In this document: in pieces, positions 19,371 through 29,826 of the stretch
Layout of the letters: each line of letters begins with the position of its first letter
How positions within the stretch are numbered: position 1 is the first letter of the stretch
DNA from: Citrobacter sedlakii NBRC 105722
GTDB lineage: Bacteria > Pseudomonadota > Gammaproteobacteria > Enterobacterales > Enterobacteriaceae
NCBI RefSeq assembly: GCF_000759835.1
Contig: NZ_BBNB01000018.1
Location: 20,120-84,119, forward strand
DNA: 64,000 nt
Direction: 5' to 3'
The notes under the pieces: model-generated
Seen by the model: only the letters and a program-made list of their open reading frames with translations
The model's database searches: none
Told to the model about the DNA's origin: nothing
Program-made: the position numbers and the translations under genes

Positions 19371-21917
19371 TTACGAAAAGTACTGTTGCAGCAGCGGCGC
19401 GTCGTTATCCTGGTTGGCCGGCGGGACGTTGCTGATAGATTGCGCGCGGAACGGGATCACCTGGGCGCGCCCGTCGGTTTTCACAATCTGATAAAACTGC
19501 GGCAGGTTGAAATTTATGAAGCTGGAGCCGTAAGTAAAGCGGTCATGCGACGACGAGTAGAAGCGGCTGACGTCACGCACCAGCTCTTCCTTACTGCCTT
19601 CGCAGTGATGATACACTTCCGCACGGTTGCTCTCGTCCAGAATGTAAATATTAAAGCCCTTCTCATCGCCGGTTTCTTCAAAGAAGAACTGGATGATCCC
19701 TTCGCTGGCAAAGCCATCCACCACCGGCGGCAGCTTCACCTGGTTCGTTTCCACCTGCACGGAAAGGCCGTGCAGCTTGTTATGCGAAATCGCGCCGTAA
19801 AACTCAATGGCGTTTTCCAGCTTCTGCACCGACACGTTAAGGCGCTCAAAGAACAGGCCCCAGGTCTGGCCGGAAACGCGCAGCGCCTTAAAGCGTCCCG
19901 TTTCCTGGCGGGTGCTGGAAAGACGCAGTTCAATGCACTCGGAAACCAGTTGCTGTACGCGGGTACGAATTAAGCCGCGCAGATGCTGGCTGTAGCAGAA
20001 CACTTCCACGCTGTCCGGCGGCGCGGCATCCTGGTGCATTTTGCCGAGAATCGTCTTCAGCGCTTCGATCATCGCCTGTTCGCCGTTAAAGTGCAGGGTA
20101 CGCACTTCGTTCCACGAGTTGCGGTACAACAGGTCAACGCTGCCGACCAGGCAATTTTGCTCTTCGCCAAAGCTGAACACATCCAGTTTACGGAAGTCGA
20201 AATGCACCACCTGATTGCGGAACGCCGCCGTCGGGTCATATTCAAGGTTAACGATAATCGCCAGATGGCGAATTTCACACGGACTGTAGAGCGCTTTCGG
20301 CGTCGGCGCTGGCAGACGCAACGGGAAGTGATGCGAAACATCCGCCACCATCTCCTGCAGCTTCGGCAGGTCCACAATACCGTTGCCCTTAATAAACAGA
20401 TGCGTCCGCGAGGTCAGCAGGCCGTTAAACCACGCCCAGGCCACCAGTTTGTTCAGATAGCGGTTATATTCCAGCGGTTGATGGCTGATGATCGAATCCA
20501 TGTTCGGCGCGCGGTTATAAAGATACCAACCTGAACGGTTGGCGCGGCCCGGCGGCACATGGATAAAGGTTAAATTCGGTTCAGAGAGATCGGGCGAAAT
20601 CTGCGGGTTCACCAGCGTGACTTTACCCGGCAGGGCTTCAAACGCCGCGTACAGTTTACGGGTGAGAACGCCGATATCCTGCGGACTGGCGCTAACACTA
20701 AGGTTATTCCTGCGCGCAAAGCGGATAAGATTACGATAGCTTTGCATCATGGCGTCGAGCAGCTCGTTATGCGCTTCACGCACCTGATCGATCTTCCAGT
20801 TTGCCCGGTTATCGAGCATAGCCAGACGGGCGTCGTCCCATCCCCATTCATTCACTAACTGGCTGAGTACCTCACGTCGCCAGCCCACACAGGCGCGCTC
20901 GCGGCTCAGTTTCTCGCACACTTTCAGATAGAAACATCGACGCACCAGATCCAGGCGCGTCGGATCTTCAATCGCCGTGAGATATTCAGTAACGCGCTCC
21001 AGCATCATGCAGTATGGATCGAGCCCAAATGAGACAATTTCGCCGTCGTGCAGGCGCTGTTTAATGTCTTTTGCCAGCAGGCGCGGATTGGGGTATTCCC
21101 AGGAATAAGCCTCAAGCAGCAGCGTTTTGAGCACCGCTTTGTAGGGGGAATCAATGCTTTTATACAGTTGCCACAGGCTGGCGCCGAAGTATTCTTCGGC
21201 GGAGAGTGAGCTTAAGCCGCCCAGATCCAGCCATTCGTTCGGCGTAAGCACGCCCTGCGCGTAGAGCGTCATCACGTAGTCATCGTAATGCTCTTCTTCG
21301 TCGCCCGGCACCATATTCCACAGAATACGCTTACCGGCGAGGCGCACAGCAGTGCGGTAAAATTCGTCGAGCAGCAGGATGTGCTGGGTGGAGCCACAGT
21401 CTTCTCCCCCCAGGCTACCGCTTTCATTGTGACGGAAACGGTTTTCATCGATCAGGAAGAAGCTGACTTCCACCCCCAGCGAGGCGGCCCAGCTTTCCAG
21501 CAGGCTACATTTTCGTTGCAGTAGTTGGCGCTCTTCACTGTCGAGCCACGACTGGTGGCATACCCAGATATCCAGGTCAGACGAACAGCTTTGCCCAACG
21601 GAGGAGGTGCTGCCCATTGAGTAAACGCCAGTGATAGGCAATTCGCCCTTCGGCGGATCCTGCGGCGCGAGTCCGCGGTGCAGTTCCAGTTCGTTCAGGT
21701 AGTGGCGTTGGGTTTCATCAGGCGTGTAGAAGCAAATGCCTCGGGGAACGTTACCATCGAGGTACCCCGGCATCAGCGGATGGTGGTAATGCAATAATGT
21801 CGGCAGAAGACTGTACACCTGCTGAAAAGCAGGTCCCATGGCAGCAAGCGCGCGATCCACGCGCAATTGATTTATGGCATCCAGTCTCTGTTTCAGAGTC
21901 TCAATATAGAGGTACAA
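19371..21917 (-). CDS. cyaA: Class I adenylate cyclase CyaA
   Basis: CyaA makes cAMP from ATP and is stimulated by phosphorylated EIIA-Glc. It is 848 aa as in E. coli. The catalytic N-terminal half contains [20 protein letters not shown], with metal-binding aspartates in DLDIW at residues 114-118. The C-terminal half is regulatory. I used the TTG at 21915-21917 as the start because it gives the family's [17 protein letters not shown]-terminus. A weak TTG start is known to limit CyaA in E. coli. It is divergent from hemC. Confidence 0.96.
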   Translation of the reverse strand: MYLYIETLKQRLDAINQLRVDRALAAMGPAFQQVYSLLPTLLHYHHPLMPGYLDGNVPRGICFYTPDETQRHYLNELELHRGLAPQDPPKGELPITGVYSMGSTSSVGQSCSSDLDIWVCHQSWLDSEERQLLQRKCSLLESWAASLGVEVSFFLIDENRFRHNESGSLGGEDCGSTQHILLLDEFYRTAVRLAGKRILWNMVPGDEEEHYDDYVMTLYAQGVLTPNEWLDLGGLSSLSAEEYFGASLWQLYKSIDSPYKAVLKTLLLEAYSWEYPNPRLLAKDIKQRLHDGEIVSFGLDPYCMMLERVTEYLTAIEDPTRLDLVRRCFYLKVCEKLSRERACVGWRREVLSQLVNEWGWDDARLAMLDNRANWKIDQVREAHNELLDAMMQSYRNLIRFARRNNLSVSASPQDIGVLTRKLYAAFEALPGKVTLVNPQISPDLSEPNLTFIHVPPGRANRSGWYLYNRAPNMDSIISHQPLEYNRYLNKLVAWAWFNGLLTSRTHLFIKGNGIVDLPKLQEMVADVSHHFPLRLPAPTPKALYSPCEIRHLAIIVNLEYDPTAAFRNQVVHFDFRKLDVFSFGEEQNCLVGSVDLLYRNSWNEVRTLHFNGEQAMIEALKTILGKMHQDAAPPDSVEVFCYSQHLRGLIRTRVQQLVSECIELRLSSTRQETGRFKALRVSGQTWGLFFERLNVSVQKLENAIEFYGAISHNKLHGLSVQVETNQVKLPPVVDGFASEGIIQFFFEETGDEKGFNIYILDESNRAEVYHHCEGSKEELVRDVSRFYSSSHDRFTYGSSFINFNLPQFYQIVKTDGRAQVIPFRAQSISNVPPANQDNDAPLLQQYFS

Positions 21918-22305
21918 GACGTATCGCCTGATGTTGCTACCCGTCATGTTGTCGATCGTCGCAGTAAGAACGCCTGCGCGCGACCTTCACCATTCGGGAT
22001 AAACCGTATGTCAAAAAAACCGTTACCCTTTTCGTCCGTATTTTTGTGCTTACCGACGAAAAAATGGTCTAAAACGTGATCAATTTAACACCTTGCTCAT
22101 TGACCGTAAAGAAAGATGCACTACATACAAGTGTAGCACCAATCGCTGCGCGTAAATTCTGTAATACGATCGGGCGGCTTCTCGTCATTATTTACTGCCA
22201 GCTGTCGCGCTGCGTCTTATCCTTTACTTACCTTTGACCGTAACACTGCCATCCCACTTGTAAGGATGTTAGGATGAACCACGGACGATAATGACGGTAA
22301 CAAGC
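21918..22305. promoter_or_regulatory. Divergent cyaA/hemC control region
   Basis: A 388-bp gap with no convincing gene, holding the promoters of cyaA (leftward) and hemCDXY (rightward). A CRP site lies at 22075-22090. A 70-aa frame crossing the gap has no family resemblance and overlaps the cyaA start, so it is not called. Confidence 0.7.
22075..22090. promoter_or_regulatory. CRP site of cyaA
   Basis: On the minus strand TGTTA-AATTGA-TCACG matches the CRP consensus TGTGA-N6-TCACA at 8 of 10 positions. It equals the E. coli cyaA operator as I remember it, where CRP-cAMP represses the main cyaA promoter. Confidence 0.75.
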
Positions 22306-23247
22306 ATGTTAGACAATGTTTTAAGAATTGCCACACGCCAAAGCCCCCTTGCGCTCTGGCAGGCACATTATGTCAAAGACGCGCTGATGGCAAATCATCC
22401 CGGCCTGGTGGTGGAACTGGTGCCGATGGTGACGCGTGGCGACGTCATTCTTGACACCCCGCTGGCCAAAGTGGGCGGTAAAGGCTTGTTCGTGAAAGAA
22501 CTCGAAGTCGCGCTACTGGAAAAACGCGCCGATATCGCAGTGCACTCAATGAAAGATGTCCCGGTCGAATTCCCTGAAGGGCTGGGGCTGGTGACTATCT
22601 GCGAACGCGAAGATCCGCGTGACGCCTTTGTTTCAAATACCTTCAATACACTCGACGAATTGCCCGCAGGCAGTATTGTGGGCACGTCGAGCTTACGCCG
22701 CCAGTGCCAGCTCGCCGAGCGCCGTCCGGATCTTATTATCCGTTCCCTGCGCGGCAACGTCGGCACGCGTTTAAGCAAACTGGATAACGGCGACTACGAC
22801 GCGATTATTCTTGCCGTTGCAGGCCTCAAACGCTTAGGACTTGAATCACGCATCCGCACCGCGCTGCCGCCGGAAATTTCGCTCCCTGCAGTGGGCCAGG
22901 GCGCGGTCGGCATTGAATGCCGTCTTGATGATACGCGCACCCAGGCGCTGCTGGCGCCGCTGAATGACGAGATCACCGCGCTGCGGGTGAAAGCTGAGCG
23001 CGCCATGAACACCCGTCTGGAAGGCGGCTGCCAGGTGCCGATTGGCAGCTATGCTGAAATGATTGATGGCGAAATTTGGCTGCGTGCGCTGGTTGGCGCC
23101 CCGGACGGTTCGGTGATGGTGCGCGGTGAACGTCGCGGTGCCGCCGATCAGGCCGAGCAGATGGGCATCTCGCTTGCCGAAGAGCTGCTGGACAACGGCG
23201 CCCGCGCTATTCTGACGGAAGTGTATAACGGAGAGTCTCCCGCATGA
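22306..23247 (+). CDS. hemC: Porphobilinogen deaminase HemC
   Basis: Hydroxymethylbilane synthase polymerises four porphobilinogens in heme and siroheme synthesis. It is 313 aa as in E. coli. The substrate-binding arginines are in [17 protein letters not shown] and [13 protein letters not shown], and the dipyrromethane cofactor cysteine is in EGGCQVP near residue 242. I chose the ATG at 22306 ([17 protein letters not shown]) over the ATG at 22291. It is the first gene of hemCDXY and overlaps hemD by 4 nt. Confidence 0.97.
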   Translation: MLDNVLRIATRQSPLALWQAHYVKDALMANHPGLVVELVPMVTRGDVILDTPLAKVGGKGLFVKELEVALLEKRADIAVHSMKDVPVEFPEGLGLVTICEREDPRDAFVSNTFNTLDELPAGSIVGTSSLRRQCQLAERRPDLIIRSLRGNVGTRLSKLDNGDYDAIILAVAGLKRLGLESRIRTALPPEISLPAVGQGAVGIECRLDDTRTQALLAPLNDEITALRVKAERAMNTRLEGGCQVPIGSYAEMIDGEIWLRALVGAPDGSVMVRGERRGAADQAEQMGISLAEELLDNGARAILTEVYNGESPA

Positions 23248-23984
23248 GCATTCTGGTCACCCGCCCGTCTCCCGCAGGGGAGGAATTAGTGAGCCGTCTG
23301 CGCGCACTGGGGCAGGAGGCCTGGAGCTTTCCGCTCATCGAATTCACGCCGGGGCGCGATCTGTCGCGACTCCCCGAGGCGCTGGCGGCGCTGACGGATA
23401 ACGATCTGCTGTTTGCGCTGTCGCAACACGCGGTCTCTTTCGCCCATGCGCACCTGGAGCGGCAAAGGGAGAAGTGGCCCGCTGAACCGCGCTATTTCGC
23501 CATTGGCCGCACCACCGCGCTGGCGCTTCATACCGTCAGCGGTCACGATATTCGCTATCCGCAGGATCGGGAAATTAGCGAAGTGTTGCTACAATTACCT
23601 GAATTACAAAATATTGCAGGTAAACGGGCGCTGATCTTACGCGGTAACGGCGGTCGGGAACTGTTGGGGGAAACCCTGACGACGCGCGGCGCTGACGTGG
23701 CGTTTTATGAATGTTATCAACGCAGCGCTAAACATTACGATGGCGCGGAAGAAGCGATGCGCTGGCAGTCGCGCGGGGTGACGACGGTGGTTGTCACCAG
23801 CGGCGAAATGCTGCAACAGCTTACCGCGCTGATTCCGCAGTGGTATCGCGAAAACTGGTTACTACGCTGCCGGCTTATTGTCGTCAGTGAGCGTCTGGCG
23901 CACCTCGCCCGGGAACTGGGCTGGCAAGATATTCAGGTCGCCGATAACGCCGACAACGATGCGCTACTGCGCGCATTACAATAA
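23244..23984 (+). CDS. hemD: Uroporphyrinogen-III synthase HemD
   Basis: HemD cyclises hydroxymethylbilane with inversion of ring D. It is 246 aa as in E. coli, with the two-lobed fold of weakly conserved sequence, starting [20 protein letters not shown]. It overlaps hemC by 4 nt (ATGA), which implies coupled translation, and is followed by hemX after 21 nt. Confidence 0.95.
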   Translation: MSILVTRPSPAGEELVSRLRALGQEAWSFPLIEFTPGRDLSRLPEALAALTDNDLLFALSQHAVSFAHAHLERQREKWPAEPRYFAIGRTTALALHTVSGHDIRYPQDREISEVLLQLPELQNIAGKRALILRGNGGRELLGETLTTRGADVAFYECYQRSAKHYDGAEEAMRWQSRGVTTVVVTSGEMLQQLTALIPQWYRENWLLRCRLIVVSERLAHLARELGWQDIQVADNADNDALLRALQ

Positions 23985-24005
23985 CTCTCATAATGGGAAG
24001 CCATA

Positions 24006-25190
24006 ATGACGGAACAAGAAAAATCCTCCGCCGTGGTTGAAGAAACCAGGGAGGCCGTGGACACCACGCCACAGCCAGTAAAAGCTGAAAAAAAGAGTAA
24101 CAACAGCACCGCGCTGGTCCTGAGCGCAGTGGCTATCGCGATTGCGCTGGCGGCGGGCGTTGGGCTTTATGGCTGGGGAAAACAACAGGCAACCACCCAA
24201 AGCGCCGCGAACGATGCGCTGGTTAATCAACTGACCGCGCTGCAAAAGGCGCAGGAAAGCCAGAAAGCGGAGCTGGAAGGCATTATCAAACAGCAGGCGA
24301 CACAGCTTGAGCAGGCCAATCGCCAGCAAGCCGAACTGTCCAGGCAACTGGATGAAGTGCAGCAAAAAGTCGCCACCATTTCCGGTAGCGATGCAAAAAC
24401 CTGGCTGCTGGCGCAGGCGGATTTCCTCGTCAAGCTGGCAGGGCGTAAGCTGTGGAGCGATCAGGATGTCACCACGGCGGCGGCATTGCTGAAAAGCGCC
24501 GACGCCAGCCTGGCGGACATGAACGATCCAAGCCTGATCGCTGCTCGTCGGGCGATTACCGACGATATTGCCAGCCTCTCCGCGGTTTCCCAGGTGGATT
24601 ACGACGGCATTATCCTGAAGGTCAATCAGCTGTCTAATCAGATCGATAACCTGCGTCTGGCCGATAACGACAATGACGGTTCGCCGATGGATGCAGACAG
24701 CCCTGAGCTTTCCAGTTCGATCAGTGAATGGCGCATTAATCTGCAAAAAAGCTGGCAGAACTTTATGGACAGCTTTATTACCGTTCGTCGTCGCGACGAC
24801 ACCGCCGTGCCGCTACTGGCGCCGAATCAGGATGTCTATCTGCGGGAGAACATTCGCTCTCGTCTGTTAGTCGCCGCGCAGGCAGTGCCGCGTCATCAGG
24901 AAGAAACCTACCGCCAGGCGCTGGATAATGTCTCAACCTGGGTACGCGCTTACTACGATACTGACGACGCCACCACCAAAGCCTTCCTCGAAGAAGTGGA
25001 TAAGCTCAGCCAGCAGAACATCACGATGGACGTGCCGGAAACGCTGCAAAGCCAGGCCATTCTTGAAAAATTAATGCAGACCCGTGTGCGTAACCTACTG
25101 GCGCAACCAACCGCGACAACAACGGAAGCCGCGCCTGCACCTGCCGCACCGCAGGCTGAAGCCCCGGCAGCCGCGCCGCAAGGAGAATAA
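24006..25190 (+). CDS. hemX: HemX-family membrane protein
   Basis: A single-pass inner-membrane protein of 394 aa. A short cytoplasmic N-terminus is followed by one membrane segment at about residues 35-57, then a long Gln/Glu/Ala-rich coiled coil (about 65-125). A folded region follows, and the last 25 residues are Ala/Pro-rich. It was once called a uroporphyrinogen methyltransferase, but no methyltransferase motif is visible, so that label is not supported. It sits between hemD and hemY in one operon. Confidence 0.9.
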   Translation: MTEQEKSSAVVEETREAVDTTPQPVKAEKKSNNSTALVLSAVAIAIALAAGVGLYGWGKQQATTQSAANDALVNQLTALQKAQESQKAELEGIIKQQATQLEQANRQQAELSRQLDEVQQKVATISGSDAKTWLLAQADFLVKLAGRKLWSDQDVTTAAALLKSADASLADMNDPSLIAARRAITDDIASLSAVSQVDYDGIILKVNQLSNQIDNLRLADNDNDGSPMDADSPELSSSISEWRINLQKSWQNFMDSFITVRRRDDTAVPLLAPNQDVYLRENIRSRLLVAAQAVPRHQEETYRQALDNVSTWVRAYYDTDDATTKAFLEEVDKLSQQNITMDVPETLQSQAILEKLMQTRVRNLLAQPTATTTEAAPAPAAPQAEAPAAAPQGE

Positions 25191-25192
25191 TG

Positions 25193-26389
25193 ATGCTGAA
25201 AGTATTATTGCTCTTTGTGCTGTTGATAGCCGGGATCGTGGTGGGGCCGATGATCGCCGGCCACCAGGGCTACGTGCTTATCCAGACCGATACATATAAC
25301 ATCGAAACCAGCGTCACCGGGCTGGTCATCATCCTGATCCTTGCGATGGTGGTGCTGTTTGCCATCGAATGGGTGCTGCGCCGAATCCTTCGTACCGGCG
25401 CCCATACGCGCGGCTGGTTCGTTGGCCGTAAGCGTCGTCGCGCGCGTAAGCAAACGGAACAGGCGCTGCTGAAGCTGGCGGAAGGCGACTACCAACAGGT
25501 TGAAAAGCTGATGGCGAAAAACGCCGACCATGCCGAACAACCGGTCGTAAACTATCTGCTGGCGGCGGAAGCGGCGCAACAGCGCGGTGATGAAGCGCGC
25601 GCTAATCAGCATCTGGAACGCGCGGCGGAACTGGCAGGTAACGACACCATTCCGGTGGAGATTGCCCGCGTACGCCTGCAGCTGGCGCGTAATGAGAACC
25701 ATGCGGCGCGTCACGGCGTTGATAAACTGCTGGAAGTCACGCCACGTCATCCGGAAGTACTGCGTCTGGCGGAACAAGCCTACATCCGCACCGGCGCGTG
25801 GAGTTCGCTGCTGGATATTATCCCGTCAATGGCGAAAGCCAACGTCGGCGACGAAGAACATCGCGCCGCGCTGGAGCAGCAGGCGTGGATTGGTTTGATG
25901 GATCAGGCGCGAGCCGATCAGGGCAGCGAAGGGTTACGTGAATGGTGGAAACACCAGAGCCGTAAAACACGCCATCAGGTCGCCCTGCAGGTGGCAATGG
26001 CTGAACACCTGATCGAGTGTGACGATCACGATATGGCGCAGCAGATTATCATCGACGGCCTGAAGCGCCAGTATGACGATCGTCTGGTGCTGCCAATCCC
26101 TCGTCTGAAAACCAACAACCCGGAACAGCTGGAGAAAGTGCTGCGTCAGCAGATCAAGACCGTGGGCGATCGTCCGCTGTTGTGGAGTACGCTGGGGCAA
26201 TCGCTGATGAAGCACGGTGAATGGCAGGAAGCGACTATCGCCTTCCGCGCCGCGCTTAAGCAGCGTCCGGACGCGTATGATTACGCCTGGCTTGCCGACG
26301 CGCTGGACCGTCTGCATCAGCCGGAAGAAGCGGCCACCATGCGCCGCGACGGCCTGATGCTGACCTTGCAGAACAATCCCCCGCAGTAA
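25193..26389 (+). CDS. hemY: HemY, TPR membrane protein of the heme operon
   Basis: A 398-aa protein with two N-terminal membrane segments (residues about 1-25 and 40-62), then tetratricopeptide-type helical repeats. Examples are EGDYQQVEKLMAKNADHAEQ and GEWQEATIAFRAALKQRP. It is implicated in protoheme synthesis in enterics and is not the HemY-type protoporphyrinogen oxidase of Gram-positives. Two ATGs follow the hemX stop. The second, at 25193, lies 7 nt from AAGGAG and gives the E. coli length. hemX and hemY are translationally coupled. Confidence 0.92.
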   Translation: MLKVLLLFVLLIAGIVVGPMIAGHQGYVLIQTDTYNIETSVTGLVIILILAMVVLFAIEWVLRRILRTGAHTRGWFVGRKRRRARKQTEQALLKLAEGDYQQVEKLMAKNADHAEQPVVNYLLAAEAAQQRGDEARANQHLERAAELAGNDTIPVEIARVRLQLARNENHAARHGVDKLLEVTPRHPEVLRLAEQAYIRTGAWSSLLDIIPSMAKANVGDEEHRAALEQQAWIGLMDQARADQGSEGLREWWKHQSRKTRHQVALQVAMAEHLIECDDHDMAQQIIIDGLKRQYDDRLVLPIPRLKTNNPEQLEKVLRQQIKTVGDRPLLWSTLGQSLMKHGEWQEATIAFRAALKQRPDAYDYAWLADALDRLHQPEEAATMRRDGLMLTLQNNPPQ

Positions 26390-26401
26390 TACCTCTCTCA
26401 C

Positions 26402-26427
26402 GCCCGGTGACGCTTCGCTTACCGGGC
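26402..26427. repeat. REP-like palindrome after hemY
   Basis: GCCCGGT and ACCGGGC arms around GACGCTTCGCTT lie 12 nt past the hemY stop. The form is that of enterobacterial REP units at operon ends. Confidence 0.65.
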
Positions 26428-26453
26428 CTGCAATGCCCGTACGCTAATCACAT

Positions 26454-26661
26454 AAAAAAACGCCTGCTCTTTTAGGGAGCAGGCGTCAAAACAGGTCTGT
26501 ATGACAACATAAAGGGGTGCTTCACTCAACGTTATGTCCATGGTGTTTGATGAGGCCGAAGCGACATCTGTCAGTGGACGATAAGCACCGTAAACGGCTC
26601 TGCATCATTCCTGAGTTTATGAGGCACTATGGCGAGCATAAGAGATGGAATGAGCATCTAC
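26454..26661 (-). ncRNA. glmZ: Small RNA GlmZ
   Basis: GlmZ is an Hfq-dependent sRNA that base-pairs with glmS mRNA and activates glucosamine-6-phosphate synthase. RapZ and RNase E control it. The RNA would start GTAGATGCTCATTCC at 26661 and run 208 nt, close to the 207 nt of E. coli GlmZ. It ends in a 9-bp terminator stem (CGCCTGCTC/GAGCAGGCG, 26461-26485) followed by seven U. Its place next to hemY matches E. coli. Confidence 0.93.
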
Positions 26662-26672
26662 GCGTATATTAT

Positions 26673-26688
26673 TGCACATTGCATGCCA
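26673..26688 (-). promoter_or_regulatory. Sigma54-type promoter of glmZ
   Basis: TGGCATGCAATGTGCA carries the -24 GG and -12 GC dinucleotides with the required 10-nt spacing. It ends 12 nt before the GlmZ 5' end. A sigma70 -10 candidate (TAATAT) overlaps the same stretch. Overlapping sigma54/sigma70 promoters are known for glmY/glmZ in enterics. Confidence 0.7.
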
Positions 26689-26792
26689 GAATTGCACCGC
26701 CAAAAATAGGGATTAAGACTTTTTACCAGGCCTGTAATGGCGCGCGATGGCGACTGTTAACGGCGGGATCGTCTGCGCTATCGCGCACAGAT

Positions 26793-26905
26793 TGTCGCCA
26801 GGCAGAGACATCTATCAGGCTATTAAAGTAAATAGTTTATTTTCAAAGGATTATCTGTCACTGATTGACGACAATAAACATGCGGGATGTCGTCTGGCGA
26901 CAACA
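26793..26905. promoter_or_regulatory. Three GlrR-type activator sites upstream of glmZ
   Basis: Two perfect TGTC-N10-GACA sites (26793-26810 and 26856-26873) and one with a single mismatch, TGTC-N10-AACA (26888-26905), are spaced upstream of the sigma54 promoter. TGTC-N10-GACA is the GlrR (YfhA) recognition pattern. The arrangement of three sites fits an enhancer. Confidence 0.7.
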
Positions 26906-26923
26906 GCAGGCGGTGAAGCGCAG

Positions 26924-26952
26924 AAAACAAAAAACCCCGCCGAAGCGGGGTT
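26924..26952 (-). terminator. Terminator of the proM tRNA operon
   Basis: An 8-bp stem AACCCCGC/GCGGGGTT with a TTCG tetraloop is followed on the minus strand by TTTTTTGTTTT, just after the tRNA-Pro CCA end. Confidence 0.9.
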
Positions 26953-26958
26953 CAAAAT

Positions 26959-27035
26959 TGGTCGGCGAGAGAGGATTCGAACCTCCGACCCACTGGTCCC
27001 AAACCAGTTGCGCTACCAAGCTGCGCTACTCGCCG
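26959..27035 (-). tRNA. proM: tRNA-Pro (TGG)
   Basis: A 77-nt cloverleaf read on the minus strand, 5' CGGCGAGTAGCGCAG to CCA, with anticodon TGG and T-loop GGTTCGAATCC. It is the last tRNA of the argX-hisR-leuT-proM operon. Confidence 0.97.
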
Positions 27036-27077
27036 ATGTACTGCTTTTTTGAATTTTTAGTTCAATTCATTAAGTCG

Positions 27078-27164
27078 TGGTGCGAGGGGGGGGACTTGAA
27101 CCCCCACGTCCGTAAGGACACTAACACCTGAAGCTAGCGCGTCTACCAATTCCGCCACCTTCGC
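27078..27164 (-). tRNA. leuT: tRNA-Leu (CAG)
   Basis: An 87-nt tRNA with the long variable arm of the class II leucine tRNAs. The 5' end is GCGAAGGTGGCGGAATTGG, the anticodon is CAG, and CCA is encoded. Confidence 0.97.
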
Positions 27165-27183
27165 ATTTCACAACTTTTAATAA

Positions 27184-27260
27184 TGGGGTGGCTAATGGGA
27201 TTCGAACCCACGACAACTGGAATCACAATCCAGGGCTCTACCAACTGAGCTATAGCCACC
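27184..27260 (-). tRNA. hisR: tRNA-His (GTG)
   Basis: A 77-nt tRNA including the extra 5' G(-1) typical of tRNA-His. The 5' end is GGTGGCTATAGCTCAG, the anticodon is GTG, and CCA is encoded. Confidence 0.97.
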
Positions 27261-27316
27261 ACTGCAAATCTGTATTACGCGGTATCGAGACCACCGCAGC
27301 TCCAGCACCGGGTGAA

Positions 27317-27393
<77 letters not shown>

Positions 27394-27404
27394 TTAGCGC
27401 CGTT

Positions 27405-27443
27405 GCGGGGGTGGATAATACGGACTTCACACCCCGCTGTCTA
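27405..27443 (-). promoter_or_regulatory. Stringent-type promoter of the tRNA operon
   Basis: TAGACA and TATTAT are spaced by 17 nt and followed by a GC-rich discriminator (CCACCCCCGC). Such discriminators mark stable-RNA promoters inhibited by ppGpp. Confidence 0.75.
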
Positions 27444-27495
27444 GTGCCTTTTTAAATAAAATGCGCGTTTGGTTACGCTTTGCGCGTTTTGTCCG

Positions 27496-28881
27496 TTATT
27501 CCTGCGTTTTCTGCGCGATACCGTGGCGGTTAAGGCCAAAAACCTTATAAACGAGCGTCACGCCAAGCAAGAACAGAATGCCGACAAACAGCGACATACG
27601 CGTCTCTTCGTTAATGTACATGCCAATCAGCACGCACACCAGGAAAGCCATTGTTATCCAGTTTGCCCACGGGAATAACATGGAGCGGAACGGATGCGAA
27701 GCGATCGCCTCTTTATGTGCCCGACGAAAACGCAGCTGGCTAATCAGGATCACAAACCATGGCACCATCCCCGGCAGCACGCTGGCGCTGTAGACATACA
27801 CAAACACCCGTTGCGGATTAGGAATGATGTAGTTCAGGCAGGAGCCAACCAGCAGAATCAGAATCGACAGCGCCACCCCGGCTACCGGTACGCCATGACG
27901 CGACACTTTCGCCATCGCCGCAGGCAACTGACGGTTCTTTGCCAGCGCGTAAAGCATCCTCCCGCAGCTGTACATTCCGCTGTTACAGCCAGACAGCGCT
28001 GCCGTCAGCACCACAAAATTAATAATACCCGCAGCGGCGGTAATGCCGATTTTGGCAAAGGTCAGCACGAACGGGCTGCCATTGCTCCCGATTTCATTCC
28101 ACGGGAAAATCGTGACGATAACGAAAATCGCGCCCACGTAAAAAATCAGGATTCGCCATAGCACTTTACCGACCGCGCTGCGCAGAGTAACTTGCGGATT
28201 CTTCGCTTCACCGGCGGTAATACCGATGAGCTCCACGCCCTGATACGACGCGACCACAATACATAGCGCGGTAAGGAAGCCTTTCCAGCCACCGGCAAAA
28301 AAGCCGCCGTGCTCAGTCAGGTTACCAAAGCCAATCGCCTGACCGCCGTTGCCAAAGCCGAAGAAAATCACCCCCAGCCCGATAACAATCATCACGATAA
28401 TAGTGGTGACTTTGATCATCGCGAACCAGAACTCGATTTCGCCATACAAACGCACGGCCGCAAGGTTGGCCAGCGCCACCAGCCCGACGGCGATAAGCGC
28501 AGGTATCCACTGCGCCATCTCCGGGAACCAGAACTGCACGTAAACACCAATGGCGGTAATTTCTGAGATCCCCACAGCCATCCACATAAACCAGTATGAC
28601 CAGGCGGTAAGGTAGCCGAAAAACGGGCTCATGTAGCGGTGCGCGTAAACGGCGAACGAACCGGTCACCGGCTCCAGGAACAGCATCTCGCCCATTGAGC
28701 GCATAATGAAAAAGACGAACAGGCCGGCGATGATATACGCTAATAAAACCGACGGTCCCGCCCATTTCAGCGTGCTGGCGGCCCCCATGAACAGACCAAC
28801 GCCAATGGTGCCCCCGAGGGCAATTAATTCGATATGACGAGCCTCCAGCCCACGCTGTAGCTCTGCTTTATTCTCTGCCAT
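27496..28881 (-). CDS. yifK: Amino acid permease YifK (ThrP)
   Basis: An APC-superfamily transporter of 461 aa, the E. coli length, with twelve membrane segments and the family start [25 protein letters not shown]. coli YifK was characterised as a threonine and serine proton symporter, ThrP. The gene lies between wecG and the tRNA operon. In Salmonella and E. coli it is repressed by GcvB sRNA and Lrp. The leader here is A/C-rich (CCATAACAATAACC), which would suit GcvB pairing, but that is inference. Confidence 0.93.
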   Translation of the reverse strand: MAENKAELQRGLEARHIELIALGGTIGVGLFMGAASTLKWAGPSVLLAYIIAGLFVFFIMRSMGEMLFLEPVTGSFAVYAHRYMSPFFGYLTAWSYWFMWMAVGISEITAIGVYVQFWFPEMAQWIPALIAVGLVALANLAAVRLYGEIEFWFAMIKVTTIIVMIVIGLGVIFFGFGNGGQAIGFGNLTEHGGFFAGGWKGFLTALCIVVASYQGVELIGITAGEAKNPQVTLRSAVGKVLWRILIFYVGAIFVIVTIFPWNEIGSNGSPFVLTFAKIGITAAAGIINFVVLTAALSGCNSGMYSCGRMLYALAKNRQLPAAMAKVSRHGVPVAGVALSILILLVGSCLNYIIPNPQRVFVYVYSASVLPGMVPWFVILISQLRFRRAHKEAIASHPFRSMLFPWANWITMAFLVCVLIGMYINEETRMSLFVGILFLLGVTLVYKVFGLNRHGIAQKTQE

Positions 28882-29039
28882 ACATCCTCTTGTCGTGTTT
28901 GCTTACCATCCGGCTTTACCGGTTATTGTTATGGGTACATCGATGGGGGCGCATGGTTTCGCAAATTTGGCAAAATGGCAAATGAAGCATTAAAAAAATG
29001 CATGATTTGTGTAAAAAAGGAACGGATGCAGGGATGAAA

Positions 29040-29067
29040 GGCAGCGTTGTCAGCAGAATACGCTGCC
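29040..29067 (-). terminator. Possible end of the common-antigen operon
   Basis: GGCAGCGT and ACGCTGCC form an 8-bp stem with a 12-nt loop 17 nt past the wecG stop. Only three T follow, so termination would be weak and some readthrough into yifK is possible. Confidence 0.4.
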
Positions 29068-29083
29068 TGCAAGGAAAGGGAGA

Positions 29084-29824
29084 TCAGAGATCGCCGGTAT
29101 AGTGCCAGCGCAGATAGCGCAACAAGCGAAGCTGACGGGTAATGCGGCTCGGTTGAGACAGCAGACGATAAAGCCACTCCAGCCCCAGGTTTTGCCACAC
29201 TTTCGGCGCGCGCTTGACGTGCCCGGTAAACACGTCGTAGGTCCCGCCCACCCCCATATACAGGGCTTGAGGATGCACCTGACGGCAGTCACGCATGAAG
29301 ATTTCCTGTTTCGGCGATCCCATCGCCACGGTGACGATCTGCGCACCGCTGGCGTGAATACGCGCAAACAGCGCCTGCCGCTGCTCTGGGGTAAAATAAC
29401 CGTCCTGGCGACCCACAACATTAACGTTCCACTGCGCGCGCAGTTTCGCTTCGGTTTGCGCTAACACGTCAGCCTTTCCACCCACCAGAAATACTGGCGT
29501 ACCTTCCTGCCCAGCGCGCGCCATCAATTCTTCCCACAGATCGGCTCCCGCTACGCGTGACACCTCCGCTTCCGGAAATTTTTTGCGAATCGAGCGCACA
29601 ACGCTGATCCCATCGGCATATTTGTATTCTGCCGCGTTAATCAACGCCCTGACTTCAGGATTATCTTCCGCCGTCAGCACTTTTTCGGCGTTGATCGCCA
29701 CCAGGGTGCCCTGCTTCAACTTACCGCCAGCATAAAGGTAATCCAGCGCATGTTGCATGTTGCGCCAGCCTATTAGCTGAAGCCCGCGCAGCGCATAGAG
29801 CGGCGCCGTTGTTTTCTCAGTCAT
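29084..29824 (-). CDS. wecG: UDP-ManNAcA transferase WecG
   Basis: A GT26-family glycosyltransferase that adds N-acetylmannosaminuronic acid to undecaprenyl-PP-GlcNAc, forming lipid II of the common antigen. It is 246 aa. The family motifs [16 protein letters not shown] (about 168-183) and [17 protein letters not shown] are intact. It is the last gene of the operon, 2 nt after wzyE. Confidence 0.95.
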   Translation of the reverse strand: MTEKTTAPLYALRGLQLIGWRNMQHALDYLYAGGKLKQGTLVAINAEKVLTAEDNPEVRALINAAEYKYADGISVVRSIRKKFPEAEVSRVAGADLWEELMARAGQEGTPVFLVGGKADVLAQTEAKLRAQWNVNVVGRQDGYFTPEQRQALFARIHASGAQIVTVAMGSPKQEIFMRDCRQVHPQALYMGVGGTYDVFTGHVKRAPKVWQNLGLEWLYRLLSQPSRITRQLRLLRYLRWHYTGDL

Positions 29825-29826
29825 TG

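Noticed and set aside
24006..25190. HemX as uroporphyrinogen-III C-methyltransferase
   Set aside because: The protein has a membrane anchor, coiled coil and Ala/Pro tail, but no SAM-binding methyltransferase motif.
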